Assembly: GCF_000590885.1 (NCBI RefSeq)
Contig: NZ_JFHN01000034.1
Span: 1-64,000 of the forward strand
DNA from: Erwinia mallotivora
Lineage (GTDB): Bacteria; Pseudomonadota; Gammaproteobacteria; Enterobacterales; Enterobacteriaceae
Direction of reading: 5' to 3'
Length of the DNA stretch: 64,000 nucleotides
How positions within the stretch are numbered: the stretch's first letter is position 1; each line of letters starts with the position of its first letter. The notes beneath the pieces are model-generated. The model did no database searches. It worked only from the letters and a program-made list of their open reading frames with translations, and was not told where the DNA came from. Shown here piece after piece: positions 8,538 through 16,934 of the stretch. Both the position numbers and the translations under genes were made by a program.

Positions 8538-8543
8538 TTTATA

Positions 8544-8563
8544 GCTCCCCCTGCCGGGGGAGC
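8544..8563 (+). terminator. Perfect hairpin between precursor and biosynthetic genes
   Basis: GCTCCCCC and GGGGGAGC form an 8-bp GC-rich stem around TGCC, 6 nt after the precursor stop. It is followed by A-rich sequence, not a T-run. This fits a partial stop or 3'-end stabiliser that yields more precursor mRNA than enzyme mRNA, as in many peptide operons. The next ribosome site (AGGA) lies just after it. Confidence 0.7.
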
Positions 8564-8585
8564 ATTAAAATAATTAGGAACCCGT

Positions 8586-9572
8586 ATGACAGAAAACGAT
8601 TTTTCTCATCAACAACATCTGGATGTCGTCAGGGCACTGTTCCGTCTCTATACAGAAGATGAATCTACACTTGACGTTGACCTGGAGAGGTTGAAATCAG
8701 CCAGTCTGGAAATCATTAACCGAAACAAACTCATTGCGCTGTATCGCTATGCAATGGAGAAATATGAATTACTTCCAGCGCTGGGAAAGAAAAATTTCCG
8801 TATGCTTGATTTGATGTGCTGTTATGAGAAAAACCTGCGGGCTAAAAGAGAAAGTCACAATCGGATCCTCTTCAGAAGGATGAAGGAAGAGAAAATAAAT
8901 TTTGCGGTACGAAAAGGAGAAAGCCTCTCATTTTGCTACAAAGAATCTCATCATCGGATTTCAGGCGATACAGATATACTTATTGATAAGAATGACAAAA
9001 ATAAAATAGTAGAAATACTTGATTCACTTGGTTATAAAATGGGAGAGTTTGACCACTTCAGAGGGGAAATCAAAGACTATCGTCGTGAAGAACTGATTAA
9101 ATACAATATAAGTCCGGATCATCTACCGCATTACCTGCTGGTTGATGATGGCTATCCCGTTTCTGTTGATATTGCCTACAGCATTACGTGGTTTAAAGAT
9201 AATGAAAGTTATTCCACCACGGAATTAATCGATTCATCGACCAGTGAATTAAATGCAGAGGCGAAATTTCTTGATACCACTCTGCACCTCTATCGGGAAA
9301 CATTTCTTAAATCATCCCTGCTTAATCGTGCTCCCTACCTGTCAGGCATGTTTGACTCCGTTATTCTACACAACAAAAAAAATACAGAAATTGAAGATAA
9401 CAGAGTGAAAGAGATAGTCTGGTTTTCACTTCAGACTTTAGCAGGCAATGAGTCTTATGAATGTCTGAACAGAAAATATGCCTATTATTATAGCGGAAGT
9501 GAAAAAAAACCTATGAAAAATAGCGTTCTTTTTTACATGTTCAAAAACCGAGAAACATCGATAATATTATGA
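8586..9572 (+). CDS. Putative nucleotidyltransferase (NTP_transf_5-like)
   Basis: 328 residues. The polymerase-beta-type nucleotidyltransferase signature is visible: RKGESLSFCY (about 109-118), then SGDTDILID with Asp128 and Asp130, and a third acidic residue in PVSVDIAY (Asp195). This matches the layout of the uncharacterised nucleotidyltransferase family often found in peptide-maturation loci. A helical N-terminal part (1-100) precedes it. It would transfer a nucleotide or phosphate group to a small molecule or protein; the substrate is unknown. The start has AGGA at 8577. It is the first enzyme after the precursor hairpin and 12 bp before a second, different nucleotidyltransferase. Confidence 0.72.
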   Translation: MTENDFSHQQHLDVVRALFRLYTEDESTLDVDLERLKSASLEIINRNKLIALYRYAMEKYELLPALGKKNFRMLDLMCCYEKNLRAKRESHNRILFRRMKEEKINFAVRKGESLSFCYKESHHRISGDTDILIDKNDKNKIVEILDSLGYKMGEFDHFRGEIKDYRREELIKYNISPDHLPHYLLVDDGYPVSVDIAYSITWFKDNESYSTTELIDSSTSELNAEAKFLDTTLHLYRETFLKSSLLNRAPYLSGMFDSVILHNKKNTEIEDNRVKEIVWFSLQTLAGNESYECLNRKYAYYYSGSEKKPMKNSVLFYMFKNRETSIIL

Positions 9573-9584
9573 ACAGGACTGGAT

Positions 9585-10415
9585 ATGGAAAAATTAAACG
9601 CGTGGTTTGCAGCTAAAGGTATTAATGAATCTGATCTGAGAGAGGTGTTAATCAAATCAGAACAGGAGGATGTCATCCTGACAGGTAGCCTGCTGGCGGG
9701 CTATGGTGATGAAAATTCCGACGTGGATGTATATAAGATTATCGCAGATGAAGATTACGAGCAGATAACAGGCACTGCTGATAACGAAAGGAAATTTCAG
9801 CAACAGCGGCAAAGATTCACCATCAACTACATTGATGTTAAAGGCGTTGAGTTTGATGTTGAGATTCATCCTGCATCTAAAATAAACAGGTTGATTGATG
9901 AATTTGCTGAGGTTGACGTCGACTCAGAACGGGGAATCATTGAAAGTTTTGACGGCTTGCGCAGTTTTGAAATTGCGCAAGCAATAGACTTGTTGAATCG
10001 TCTGAGTATCGGTCACCACCTCAGCGGAAAATCATTAATTTCAGAGAAAATAAAAGCGATATCCCGCCCTAAACTGGCAAAGTGGATGTCAGCAAGACGA
10101 TTTATTCACAGTCATGATTTTGGCAAGACTTTCAGAAGGAATTTAAATAAAAAGGAATATCTTAACGCATACATAGCATTAACTCATCGCATTGATGCCG
10201 CAGTCGACTATGTCCTTTTTGCTGAGGGTACACTCTTTGACCGATGGAAATGGAGAAGCAAAATGGTGAACGGCAGCAATAACGAAAAAATGATCAAAGC
10301 CTATTATGAAGTTCATGTGTGCGGCAATATCAGCAAATTGCATCTTATGCATTTGAATGAAATGACAGATGCTCTGATTGAAAGTTATAAAAATTCGCGG
10401 AATGATTTCATTTAA
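9585..10415 (+). CDS. Nucleotidyltransferase-fold protein
   Basis: 276 residues. The signature GSLLAGYGDENSDVDVY (residues 34-50) has the Gly-Ser and the two metal-binding Asp (46, 48) of the minimal nucleotidyltransferase fold; a third acidic position follows at EFDVEI (Asp91). The C-terminal half is helical, as in HEPN-like or substrate-binding partners of these enzymes. It has little resemblance to the upstream nucleotidyltransferase outside the motif, so the two are not recent duplicates. Adenylylation of an amino acid, peptide or sugar is plausible; the acceptor cannot be read from sequence. Confidence 0.7.
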   Translation: MEKLNAWFAAKGINESDLREVLIKSEQEDVILTGSLLAGYGDENSDVDVYKIIADEDYEQITGTADNERKFQQQRQRFTINYIDVKGVEFDVEIHPASKINRLIDEFAEVDVDSERGIIESFDGLRSFEIAQAIDLLNRLSIGHHLSGKSLISEKIKAISRPKLAKWMSARRFIHSHDFGKTFRRNLNKKEYLNAYIALTHRIDAAVDYVLFAEGTLFDRWKWRSKMVNGSNNEKMIKAYYEVHVCGNISKLHLMHLNEMTDALIESYKNSRNDFI

Positions 10416-10454
10416 TAAAGCATAAAAATAATAGTGATTGAGCTGGAGGTCAAA

Positions 10455-11180
10455 ATGCAAAGCAATGACGTTGTGATAGATATTATTACTGAAAACTTAC
10501 ATCATTTCTCTAAACAATGTTTGAAAACAATCACTAATGAAATTGATAATGAAGATTCTGACCTTTATAAGTCAATAATAAGGAAGTTTTATAACGAAGT
10601 CCTTGATAACTGCCGTTCAGGTACGCTGGCCAGAAGTATTAAAAACTACCTTAAGCCAGATGATAAAATAATAGACATAATGTGTGGGACAGGAACGCTG
10701 ACCAAAGCGCTGGAAAATACAGGGTATAACATTGAAGCTGTTGAAAGAGAGAGTGCACTTTATGGTGTTAAAAACTTTGAATATAAAAACTACGATGAAA
10801 ATTGTAGCCTCGGCCACTATGATGTCAGCCTGCTAATCACCGTATTGCATCACGAAGAAAAATACTGGAATTTGCTTGAACTGGCAATGGCCCATAGCGA
10901 CAAAATTATAATAGTAGAAAACGTTATCGACAAAAGGCATACCCAGGAAATCCACGAAAAAATCGATGAATTTTTTAACAGAATGCTGAATCAGTTTTCT
11001 GCTGATTGTCCTGGAAAACATCTGAGTGATATTGAGTGGCGAATATTATTAAGCACTTTACAGTCATTTAAGCTTACCCGTGTAGAAAAAATAGGATTTG
11101 TACCCGGAATTCCGGTTCCTCACTATTTATATGTGCTGGAGAGAGAGTGCAATGGCAAAAAGAGCAGCAAACTGTCATGA
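10455..11180 (+). CDS. Class I SAM-dependent methyltransferase
   Basis: 241 residues. SAM-binding motif I is IDIMCGTGTLTKAL (about 73-86), with an acidic end of strand 2 at AVERES and motif IV-like HYDVSLLITVLHH (about 121-133). The start at 10455 has GGAGG five bases before it; the longer frame from 10434 does not. The last 29 bases overlap the next gene, showing coupling. The LHH after motif IV resembles small-molecule and O- or N-methyltransferases; the substrate is unknown. Confidence 0.8.
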   Translation: MQSNDVVIDIITENLHHFSKQCLKTITNEIDNEDSDLYKSIIRKFYNEVLDNCRSGTLARSIKNYLKPDDKIIDIMCGTGTLTKALENTGYNIEAVERESALYGVKNFEYKNYDENCSLGHYDVSLLITVLHHEEKYWNLLELAMAHSDKIIIVENVIDKRHTQEIHEKIDEFFNRMLNQFSADCPGKHLSDIEWRILLSTLQSFKLTRVEKIGFVPGIPVPHYLYVLERECNGKKSSKLS

Positions 11181-12042
11181 GGCAATATGCAATGGCGAAC
11201 CGGTCGAAGCGTTTGAGGGGAAAAAAATCTCATTTATTCGCGGAGAATATCTGCTGAGAGATGATAACCTGCTACTGGATTGTCCGGATAAATACCGGAG
11301 AGTTGAAAAATATCTTTTAAAACTCTATGCTATTCACCCGGATGCCAAATACAGGTTTTCCGATCTTGATTCTGGAGAGATGCTGATAGCTGGATTTTTC
11401 GATTGCTGTTTTGAAAAAAACACCATAACGGGAAATCGTGGACATCGTAATAAAAGTTTCCTTGCTCATCACTATAAACTTGAGTTTGAACTGCTCAAAA
11501 GGATATCAGATTCATTGTCGTTACCCCTGTTGAAACTTATCGTGCCTTTTATCAGCTCACTACAAGAGTTATATAATATAAGAGACGGTTTGAACATCAG
11601 CAGTCATAAGATACAAATTATTCCAATGATAGAGACGCCCGGTCTTCTTGATGAAATACTCTCAGCTGAAATGCTTCAGTTCGATGAAGTTGTTGTCGGC
11701 CTGAATGACTTAACGTCGCTTTATTATGGTATGACGCGTGAGAAAAATAGCATCAACGTAGGTGATGTTTTATACCAGAAATTACTTCAGTTGGTGGATA
11801 AAAAACTGAAAGTTACCCTGGCGGGCAATATCAGGTCTGAAACCATTCAGAATGCTGATGACACTTTTCCACTGGCTATGCACCTGTGGAACGGGTGGAA
11901 TGATAATCTGGCCAGAGAGAGAGTCACAAAGATAAAAGAGCTGGCCTTACAATTGAAGCATGATTATTTCAAACGTAAAGTGGTGGAAAATGAAAATTTC
12001 AGAATATATACCATATACGAAAAAAATAATATCAATAAGTGA
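11152..12042 (+). CDS. PEP-utilising-enzyme-type TIM barrel protein, copy A
   Basis: 296 residues matching only the C-terminal barrel of PEP synthase, pyruvate phosphate dikinase and PTS enzyme I. Visible motifs in order: GNRGHR (94-99, like GxRGxR), VPFISSLQEL (131-140), MIETPGLL (159-166, like MIExP) and VVGLNDLTSLYYGM (181-194, like IGTNDLTQ). The phosphohistidine and ATP-grasp domains of those enzymes are missing. The position of the catalytic Cys (family ...CGE...) reads LAGN, with Ala. So binding of a PEP- or pyruvate-like ligand with Mg2+ is likely, but the classical proton-transfer step is not. The start at 11152 gives MAKRAANCHE. A homologue follows directly. Confidence 0.72.
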   Translation: MAKRAANCHEAICNGEPVEAFEGKKISFIRGEYLLRDDNLLLDCPDKYRRVEKYLLKLYAIHPDAKYRFSDLDSGEMLIAGFFDCCFEKNTITGNRGHRNKSFLAHHYKLEFELLKRISDSLSLPLLKLIVPFISSLQELYNIRDGLNISSHKIQIIPMIETPGLLDEILSAEMLQFDEVVVGLNDLTSLYYGMTREKNSINVGDVLYQKLLQLVDKKLKVTLAGNIRSETIQNADDTFPLAMHLWNGWNDNLARERVTKIKELALQLKHDYFKRKVVENENFRIYTIYEKNNINK

Positions 12043-12829
12043 TATGCAATCGATTGAAAGTGAAACGCATAAACATTTTGAAGATGCTTTTTTCAGAACT
12101 GAATACTATATCAGACAAAGCAAATCATGGATTGACTCTTCAGAATTTAAAGAAAAATTGTATGCCGATATCCAGTATGCGGCAGAAAATGGCTATAAAC
12201 GCATTTTGTTACGTGCACCAGATATCCAGTTAAATGAACTTGCTATCTACGATGCAAGATTTAATAAAGAAGATAATTCAATTATCGGGCATCGTGGTAT
12301 CAGAATTCAACATCTTTATCATGACTATTTTTCGGACTTCAGAGAACTGTATCAGGAAATAATCTCAAGTTTTTCCCTCTCCGTAGAAATTGTCTGGCCA
12401 TATGTAACACAATTGAGAGAATGTGATTTATTTGAACTGACTCCCAGCTATTACATCATGGTAGAAACGCCAGCACTGTTAATCGATCTTGTCCAGAAAA
12501 GGATAAGGAAGGAAATAAAGGGCTATGTCATTGGATTAAACGATCTCTACTCTCTCTATTTTGGTGCTTCGCGACAGGTAAGTTATTATCGGCAGGACAT
12601 GTCTGAGTTGATTAACTTCACCATTGAGATGATAGAAAAAAGTAAAATTGAAAAAAAATACATCTATTGGGCAGGATATTATGCAGAGAAAGATGCCCGG
12701 TTAATAGTGGAAAAAGGTTTTGAAAATTTAATCATCGATCAACAAGCGTTGACCTGTACTGATAGCACCATGGATAAGGTATGGGGTTTATATGATAAAC
12801 AACTTGAAAAAATAAGAAGGGTGCTATGA
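11990..12829 (+). CDS. PEP-utilising-enzyme-type TIM barrel protein, copy B
   Basis: 279 residues, a diverged paralogue of the preceding gene. It keeps IIGHRGIR, the IVWPYVTQLREC strand, YIMVETPALL and VIGLNDLYSLYFGASR in the same order. The catalytic Cys position is again Ala (YWAGYYAE). It overlaps the previous gene by 53 bp from the ATG at 11990; a start at 12044, just after the previous stop, is the alternative. Two adjacent half-enzymes suggest a heterodimer or two successive steps on similar substrates. No function is assigned beyond a likely enolpyruvate/oxaloacetate-type ligand. Confidence 0.7.
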   Translation: MKISEYIPYTKKIISISDMQSIESETHKHFEDAFFRTEYYIRQSKSWIDSSEFKEKLYADIQYAAENGYKRILLRAPDIQLNELAIYDARFNKEDNSIIGHRGIRIQHLYHDYFSDFRELYQEIISSFSLSVEIVWPYVTQLRECDLFELTPSYYIMVETPALLIDLVQKRIRKEIKGYVIGLNDLYSLYFGASRQVSYYRQDMSELINFTIEMIEKSKIEKKYIYWAGYYAEKDARLIVEKGFENLIIDQQALTCTDSTMDKVWGLYDKQLEKIRRVL

Positions 12830-13866
12830 GTATTGAGCTGGCCAGGAAGAAAATGACAGAACTGGGGCTGCTGGTCAGCGGGATGCTGGAAAGTCTCAGA
12901 TACGACATTTTATATAAACAATTTGTTGATGCTGAAGAGATATTGAAGGCCTGCGAACATTTATATGATCTTGCCAGATGTTATGCATCGATTAATGAAA
13001 GAATAACTGAACTCAGGGGCAGCAGCAGAAAGATCAAAGCCGCCAACAGAAAAAGTTTTCTCTCTTTGAAACGCGAAACCGAAGATAAAATAGCATCATA
13101 TTATTCAAACAGCGATCCCATTCTTGATGCACCAGGTCTGAAAGTTTTGAAAACGCTTTCACTGACATTAAAGGATTATACCTATCCCGTCTCAAACAGC
13201 GATGACCTGGTTTATCATCCACAGTTGAATGGTATCAGCAGAGGGAAGAATAAGCCTGTTTATCTTGAATCGAAGGGATATGAAAAAGTCAATTTAAGTG
13301 AAAATATAAATACCACTTTGACCGAGGAAGAAGTAAAAGACCTCTGGTTACAGCGGGATGAAATTGATGCCGTTGAAACTTTCTTAATCGCCCTTGAAGC
13401 GCACTTAACCGAGAACGATGTCGAAAGTATCGTGACAACATCAAGATTTGCCTGGGATGAAGCACGTCATCACTATTACGGTTTGATGAAACTGGCAGAA
13501 TATGGAATTGATGAGAAAAGTTTACCTTACAACGTCGTGGGTATTGCTGTCAGATCAAATCTCGAACCTCTGCTGGCCCAGGCACAAATTCATCTTTTTG
13601 GCGAAGTAGGTATTATTAGTCGAATAAAAGAAGTTAAAAACAGTAACTCTGCAATCAGCGAAGATTTTCAATGGATTTATACCGATGAAAATATGCATGT
13701 CAATGAGGGTGTTGCCTTACTGAAAGCGAAAGGGGTTTATGGCAAGAGTGTCAGAAAACAGATTTCACAAAAATGTAAAAATGCATTGATTAAGCTGGAT
13801 ATATTTGATGAGGAGTATATCTCTGCTCTTGATGATAAACAGCTGAATATATTGATAGGTGAGTGA
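12826..13866 (+). CDS. Ferritin-like di-iron protein
   Basis: 346 residues. The C-terminal half is a helical bundle with carboxylate/histidine pairs: EAHL (near 191), WDEARHHYYGLM (ExxH at 212-215), HLFGE (256-260) and DENMHVNEG (ExxH at 288-291). This is the pattern of ferritin-like di-iron proteins such as MiaE and DUF455-type relatives. A di-iron site would support oxidation or hydroxylation with O2. Residues 1-110 are a separate helical part. The ATG overlaps the previous stop (ATGA). Substrate unknown; a peptide- or carrier-bound intermediate is a guess from context. Confidence 0.65.
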   Translation: MSIELARKKMTELGLLVSGMLESLRYDILYKQFVDAEEILKACEHLYDLARCYASINERITELRGSSRKIKAANRKSFLSLKRETEDKIASYYSNSDPILDAPGLKVLKTLSLTLKDYTYPVSNSDDLVYHPQLNGISRGKNKPVYLESKGYEKVNLSENINTTLTEEEVKDLWLQRDEIDAVETFLIALEAHLTENDVESIVTTSRFAWDEARHHYYGLMKLAEYGIDEKSLPYNVVGIAVRSNLEPLLAQAQIHLFGEVGIISRIKEVKNSNSAISEDFQWIYTDENMHVNEGVALLKAKGVYGKSVRKQISQKCKNALIKLDIFDEEYISALDDKQLNILIGE

Positions 13867-14777
13867 TGATTACCAGACTCAATTATTTATCGGAAAAATT
13901 CAGGCGCGAAATCTATGGCTATTTAGGCTTTTGTAATCTCACTGGCTCGATAAAAGATAAACCCGCGCTGATGATGGTCGAAGACCTGAAAAAAAAAAGC
14001 GTCCAAAAAGGACGCTGGATTATTGAAGGAACGGCAGGGAATACGGGCACAGGACTTGCCTGGTATTGTAAACAAGCCGGTTATAAGTTTATCGCAGTGG
14101 TTCCTGATAAAGTTTCACCTGAAAAAATTGAAAAATTAAAAGGTGTCTGTGAGAAAGTATTCGTCTGCCCGACAGTTTCAAAAGAACATCCGGATTTTTA
14201 TCTTAAAAAGTGCGCAGACCTGGCTAATGAACTTGATGGGATATATATCGATCAGTTCAATAATTTAAGTAATATTCGTGCCCATGAGTGCTACACAGCA
14301 CCAGATATTCACAGATACTTTGGGCAGCAGCCGGACGTGATCTTTTGTGGCATAGGAACCGGCGGCACCCTGAAAGGTCTGAGTAACTACTTTTCGAAAT
14401 TGCCGGGAAAAACAGACTTTATCGTAGGGGATCCTCAAGGCAGCATCTACCACAAAACCATTAACCGCACATTGCTTTCAACAGAACATTTTGCCATAGA
14501 AGGTATTGGTAGTTCATATATCACGCCATTCTTCGATAATAATATTGTCAAGAAAGCCTACGCAATAAATGACCATGATGCTTATCTGGCATGTCGCGAT
14601 TTTTATAAAAATGAAGGAATATGCTGCGGCGGTTCATCTGGTGTCCAGCTTATGGCACTGACGGAATACTGCTGTGACACGACCATTAAAAGGGCAGCGG
14701 GAAAAATAGTGTTAATGCTACCAGATCATGGTGGAAATTATATTGAGAAAATTTATAAGGAGGAGACATGTATATAG
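13866..14777 (+). CDS. Cysteine synthase-like PLP enzyme (fold type II)
   Basis: 303 residues. Schiff-base lysine in NLTGSIKDKPA (Lys30), substrate loop EGTAGNTGTGLAW (about 54-66), PLP phosphate-binding GIGTGGTLKGL (162-172) and C-terminal GGSSGVQ (about 255). These are the hallmarks of O-acetylserine sulfhydrylase, cystathionine beta-synthase and SbnA-type enzymes, which do beta-replacement on activated serine. The start at 13866 follows AGG by six bases. With the CGS-like gene at 17508 it suggests building of a non-standard amino acid. The nucleophile is unknown. Confidence 0.83.
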   Translation: MITRLNYLSEKFRREIYGYLGFCNLTGSIKDKPALMMVEDLKKKSVQKGRWIIEGTAGNTGTGLAWYCKQAGYKFIAVVPDKVSPEKIEKLKGVCEKVFVCPTVSKEHPDFYLKKCADLANELDGIYIDQFNNLSNIRAHECYTAPDIHRYFGQQPDVIFCGIGTGGTLKGLSNYFSKLPGKTDFIVGDPQGSIYHKTINRTLLSTEHFAIEGIGSSYITPFFDNNIVKKAYAINDHDAYLACRDFYKNEGICCGGSSGVQLMALTEYCCDTTIKRAAGKIVLMLPDHGGNYIEKIYKEETCI

Positions 14778-15436
14778 CCGGGCATGTCTATGTGGTGCAA
14801 CAGGCATTTGAAAGAGACATCGATATATTCCAACTGATGCAGGCTGATATATTCAGAAGTCACGACTATTCGGCAATCACCGGGCAAAATTATGAGGTTA
14901 TAGAAAGCGAACCTTATATGTATCTGCATCTTTTAGGTGATTATCATATTCATTTCGGTAATCGCTATCAGGAGCTGAAAGCAGGCTGGGTTTATCAAAA
15001 AATGGGCATTGCCACCGACACCTGGAAGAAAATGCATAATCTTGGTTACACGACAGAGGACAGTAAAAGAGGTATCTGTCACTCACTGGTTGAATATGTC
15101 GTTGATATTTATCTGGAGAAAAACAACTCATGCAGGCAACTCAACGATGTTAAATCACAGCTTACTCATGACAAAGTGAATCTGGCGCAATGCGATGATC
15201 AATCCAGAGAAAAAGCGCATGACTATATTAACCGGGTACATTTATCTGACAGCTATCATGAAATACTGGCACGCGCCGCGGCCAATAAGTTTTTTAAAAC
15301 AAAAGACCAGAAAGTAACGGATTTTTTTTATGATGAACTATCCGTTATCTATCAGCGCTTGGATGAACAATCAATTGAAAATGAGTTGAAAAATAATATC
15401 GAATTTATAAAGAGGAACATTCAATGGAAATCTTAG
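14768..15436 (+). CDS. Phospholipase-C-like helical protein, paralogue 1
   Basis: 222 residues. Conserved features shared with the next gene are an N-terminal GHVYVVQQA, HLLGDYHIHFG (about 54-64), AGWVYQKM and HSLVEYVVDIYL (about 106-117). His and Asp placed in helices in this way resemble zinc-dependent phospholipase C/S1-P1-type metal sites, but I see only this resemblance, and one helical HD-like metalloprotein fold could look the same. AAGGAGGAG precedes the ATG, which lies inside the previous gene. No signal peptide, so it is probably cytoplasmic, unlike secreted phospholipases. Confidence 0.5.
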   Translation: MYIAGHVYVVQQAFERDIDIFQLMQADIFRSHDYSAITGQNYEVIESEPYMYLHLLGDYHIHFGNRYQELKAGWVYQKMGIATDTWKKMHNLGYTTEDSKRGICHSLVEYVVDIYLEKNNSCRQLNDVKSQLTHDKVNLAQCDDQSREKAHDYINRVHLSDSYHEILARAAANKFFKTKDQKVTDFFYDELSVIYQRLDEQSIENELKNNIEFIKRNIQWKS

Positions 15437-16233
15437 GGCATTATTATGTGGCCAAAAATATCATACCTTTATTTGACAGCGAAAAATACTCTTCCCAAAG
15501 TGACTATATGATGTTCCCTAATTATATGCACTGTCACGAGTGGTGTTATGAAAATTTATGGCGGCAGACGATGCTTGACCCTGAAATGGAAATGATAAAA
15601 ATTCACGCTTTATCAGACTGGTTTGTGCATTATGGTGATTCCACTGCAAACAAATATAAGACAGGCTGGGCATACAGCAAAATGGACTGTGCAATAAAAG
15701 CGACAGATAAAGCCTTTGTGCGTCTTGCAGAACTTGGTTACCTTGATTATAACAAAGGGGACTATCGTTTTTTCTCGGAAAGGAAATCATTTAATATATT
15801 TCACAGTATCATTGAATATGCCATCGAACTGCATTTTCTGGAGGAGTTTACAGATGAAAATATTAAATTTATCATCAGTAGCTATAAAAATATAACCAGT
15901 AAAAAGGAGCATCTTTTTTCATATATGGCGGGTCAGAATATACTTTCTGATCAAACAAAAGAAGTAATCAGTCAATCAATCGATCAGATGCAGGATATTG
16001 CATGGCAAAACGATATATTGCTATTTCCTGTCAGTGCTATGTTGGAAAAAGGCCGGGTTGCGTCTAATCAGGAAACCAATGAAGTTATATTGCAGTTGAT
16101 GCACGATGTTTGTGAAAAAGTCAGTCGGAGCGAAGCTGTCAATGCTCTTGACCTTGTAACGTCGAAAGTCATGAATTTCGAGCAATATTATGATGGTGAT
16201 TTTAATGTTAAGAGTCATTATATTAACACCTGA
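15424..16233 (+). CDS. Phospholipase-C-like helical protein, paralogue 2
   Basis: 269 residues, homologous to the preceding gene across its length: GHYYVAKNI at the start, HALSDWFVHYGD, TGWAYSKM and HSIIEYAIELHF align with HLLGDYHIHFG, AGWVYQKM and HSLVEYVVDIYL. It adds HCHEW near residue 40 as an extra His cluster and a longer C-terminal helical part. The start lies 13 bases inside paralogue 1. Adjacent duplicates with retained His/Asp positions imply retained metal binding and perhaps a heterodimer. Function unknown. Confidence 0.5.
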   Translation: MEILGHYYVAKNIIPLFDSEKYSSQSDYMMFPNYMHCHEWCYENLWRQTMLDPEMEMIKIHALSDWFVHYGDSTANKYKTGWAYSKMDCAIKATDKAFVRLAELGYLDYNKGDYRFFSERKSFNIFHSIIEYAIELHFLEEFTDENIKFIISSYKNITSKKEHLFSYMAGQNILSDQTKEVISQSIDQMQDIAWQNDILLFPVSAMLEKGRVASNQETNEVILQLMHDVCEKVSRSEAVNALDLVTSKVMNFEQYYDGDFNVKSHYINT

Positions 16234-16927
16234 TCAGTTTTGCGTTGAAGGCCTGACACATCAGGTCATGCTATTTCTGGAAAAGAGTAATATCACCCTG
16301 AACTCTTTTTTTCCTTTATCTGTGACAGATGACAATATCAATATTATCTATCCTGAGATGAAGGTCAGACACGGTCCGGTAAGCATGTATTCTCTCTCAC
16401 CCTCTCTGGTATTGATCGTTGATATACCTGAAACTACAGATCTGAAGCTGCTTAAAGGATTAAGTCAGGGATTCAGAGAAAATACCATCAGGGGACTCTC
16501 TGCCCAAACACGAAAATCTTTTTCAGTAGTGCACACTTTTGATTCTGTTGATGAAGACAAACAATTTATTTCTGAAATACTTGATGTTGTACTTGATGAA
16601 TTACCATCACGAGAGATTGCTTTCGGTAGTCTGCTTGCCTTATTGCCGGTGTACACTCTGTCGAGAGAAAAACAGTTTTCAGCTACCGATGCGCTGGAAA
16701 AAATGATTTCTGTCATTCGTTACGGTATCGGCAGCGATCTTATTGCAAATAACAGTAAGGCCGGTTCCTGGTTTAAGGAAATTGAGCAGCTATACCAGCA
16801 GCTTTTAAATGAAAATCAGCCCGAACAGGTATTTCAAAAATTAAGAAATATTAAAAATATGAGTGTGCCGCTTACTGAATTGCATATACACATTTGCGCG
16901 CTTGAACTTCTCAACGTTGAAAGGTAA
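16205..16927 (+). CDS. Nucleoside-diphosphate-kinase-like protein
   Basis: 240 residues. Residues 1-125 follow NDK motif by motif: VIILTPDQFCVEGL (family IxKPDgvqrgL), HGPVSMYSL (family sGPVvamv), ENTIRGL (family GTIRGD) and SVVHTFDSVDEDKQF (family IIHGSDSvesAeke). The phosphate-carrying histidine is retained as His110, whereas the usual Lys of KPD is Thr. Residues 130-240 are an added helical domain I do not recognise. It may move phosphate to or from a nucleotide-like intermediate, in line with the two nucleotidyltransferases upstream. The start at 16205 has GGTGA five bases upstream; a start at 16190 is possible. Confidence 0.65.
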   Translation: MLRVIILTPDQFCVEGLTHQVMLFLEKSNITLNSFFPLSVTDDNINIIYPEMKVRHGPVSMYSLSPSLVLIVDIPETTDLKLLKGLSQGFRENTIRGLSAQTRKSFSVVHTFDSVDEDKQFISEILDVVLDELPSREIAFGSLLALLPVYTLSREKQFSATDALEKMISVIRYGIGSDLIANNSKAGSWFKEIEQLYQQLLNENQPEQVFQKLRNIKNMSVPLTELHIHICALELLNVER

Positions 16928-16934
16928 TTGCAGT

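Noticed and set aside
14768..16233. Secreted phospholipase virulence factors
   Set aside because: No signal peptides, and location inside a biosynthetic operon; similarity is limited to a few His/Asp motifs.
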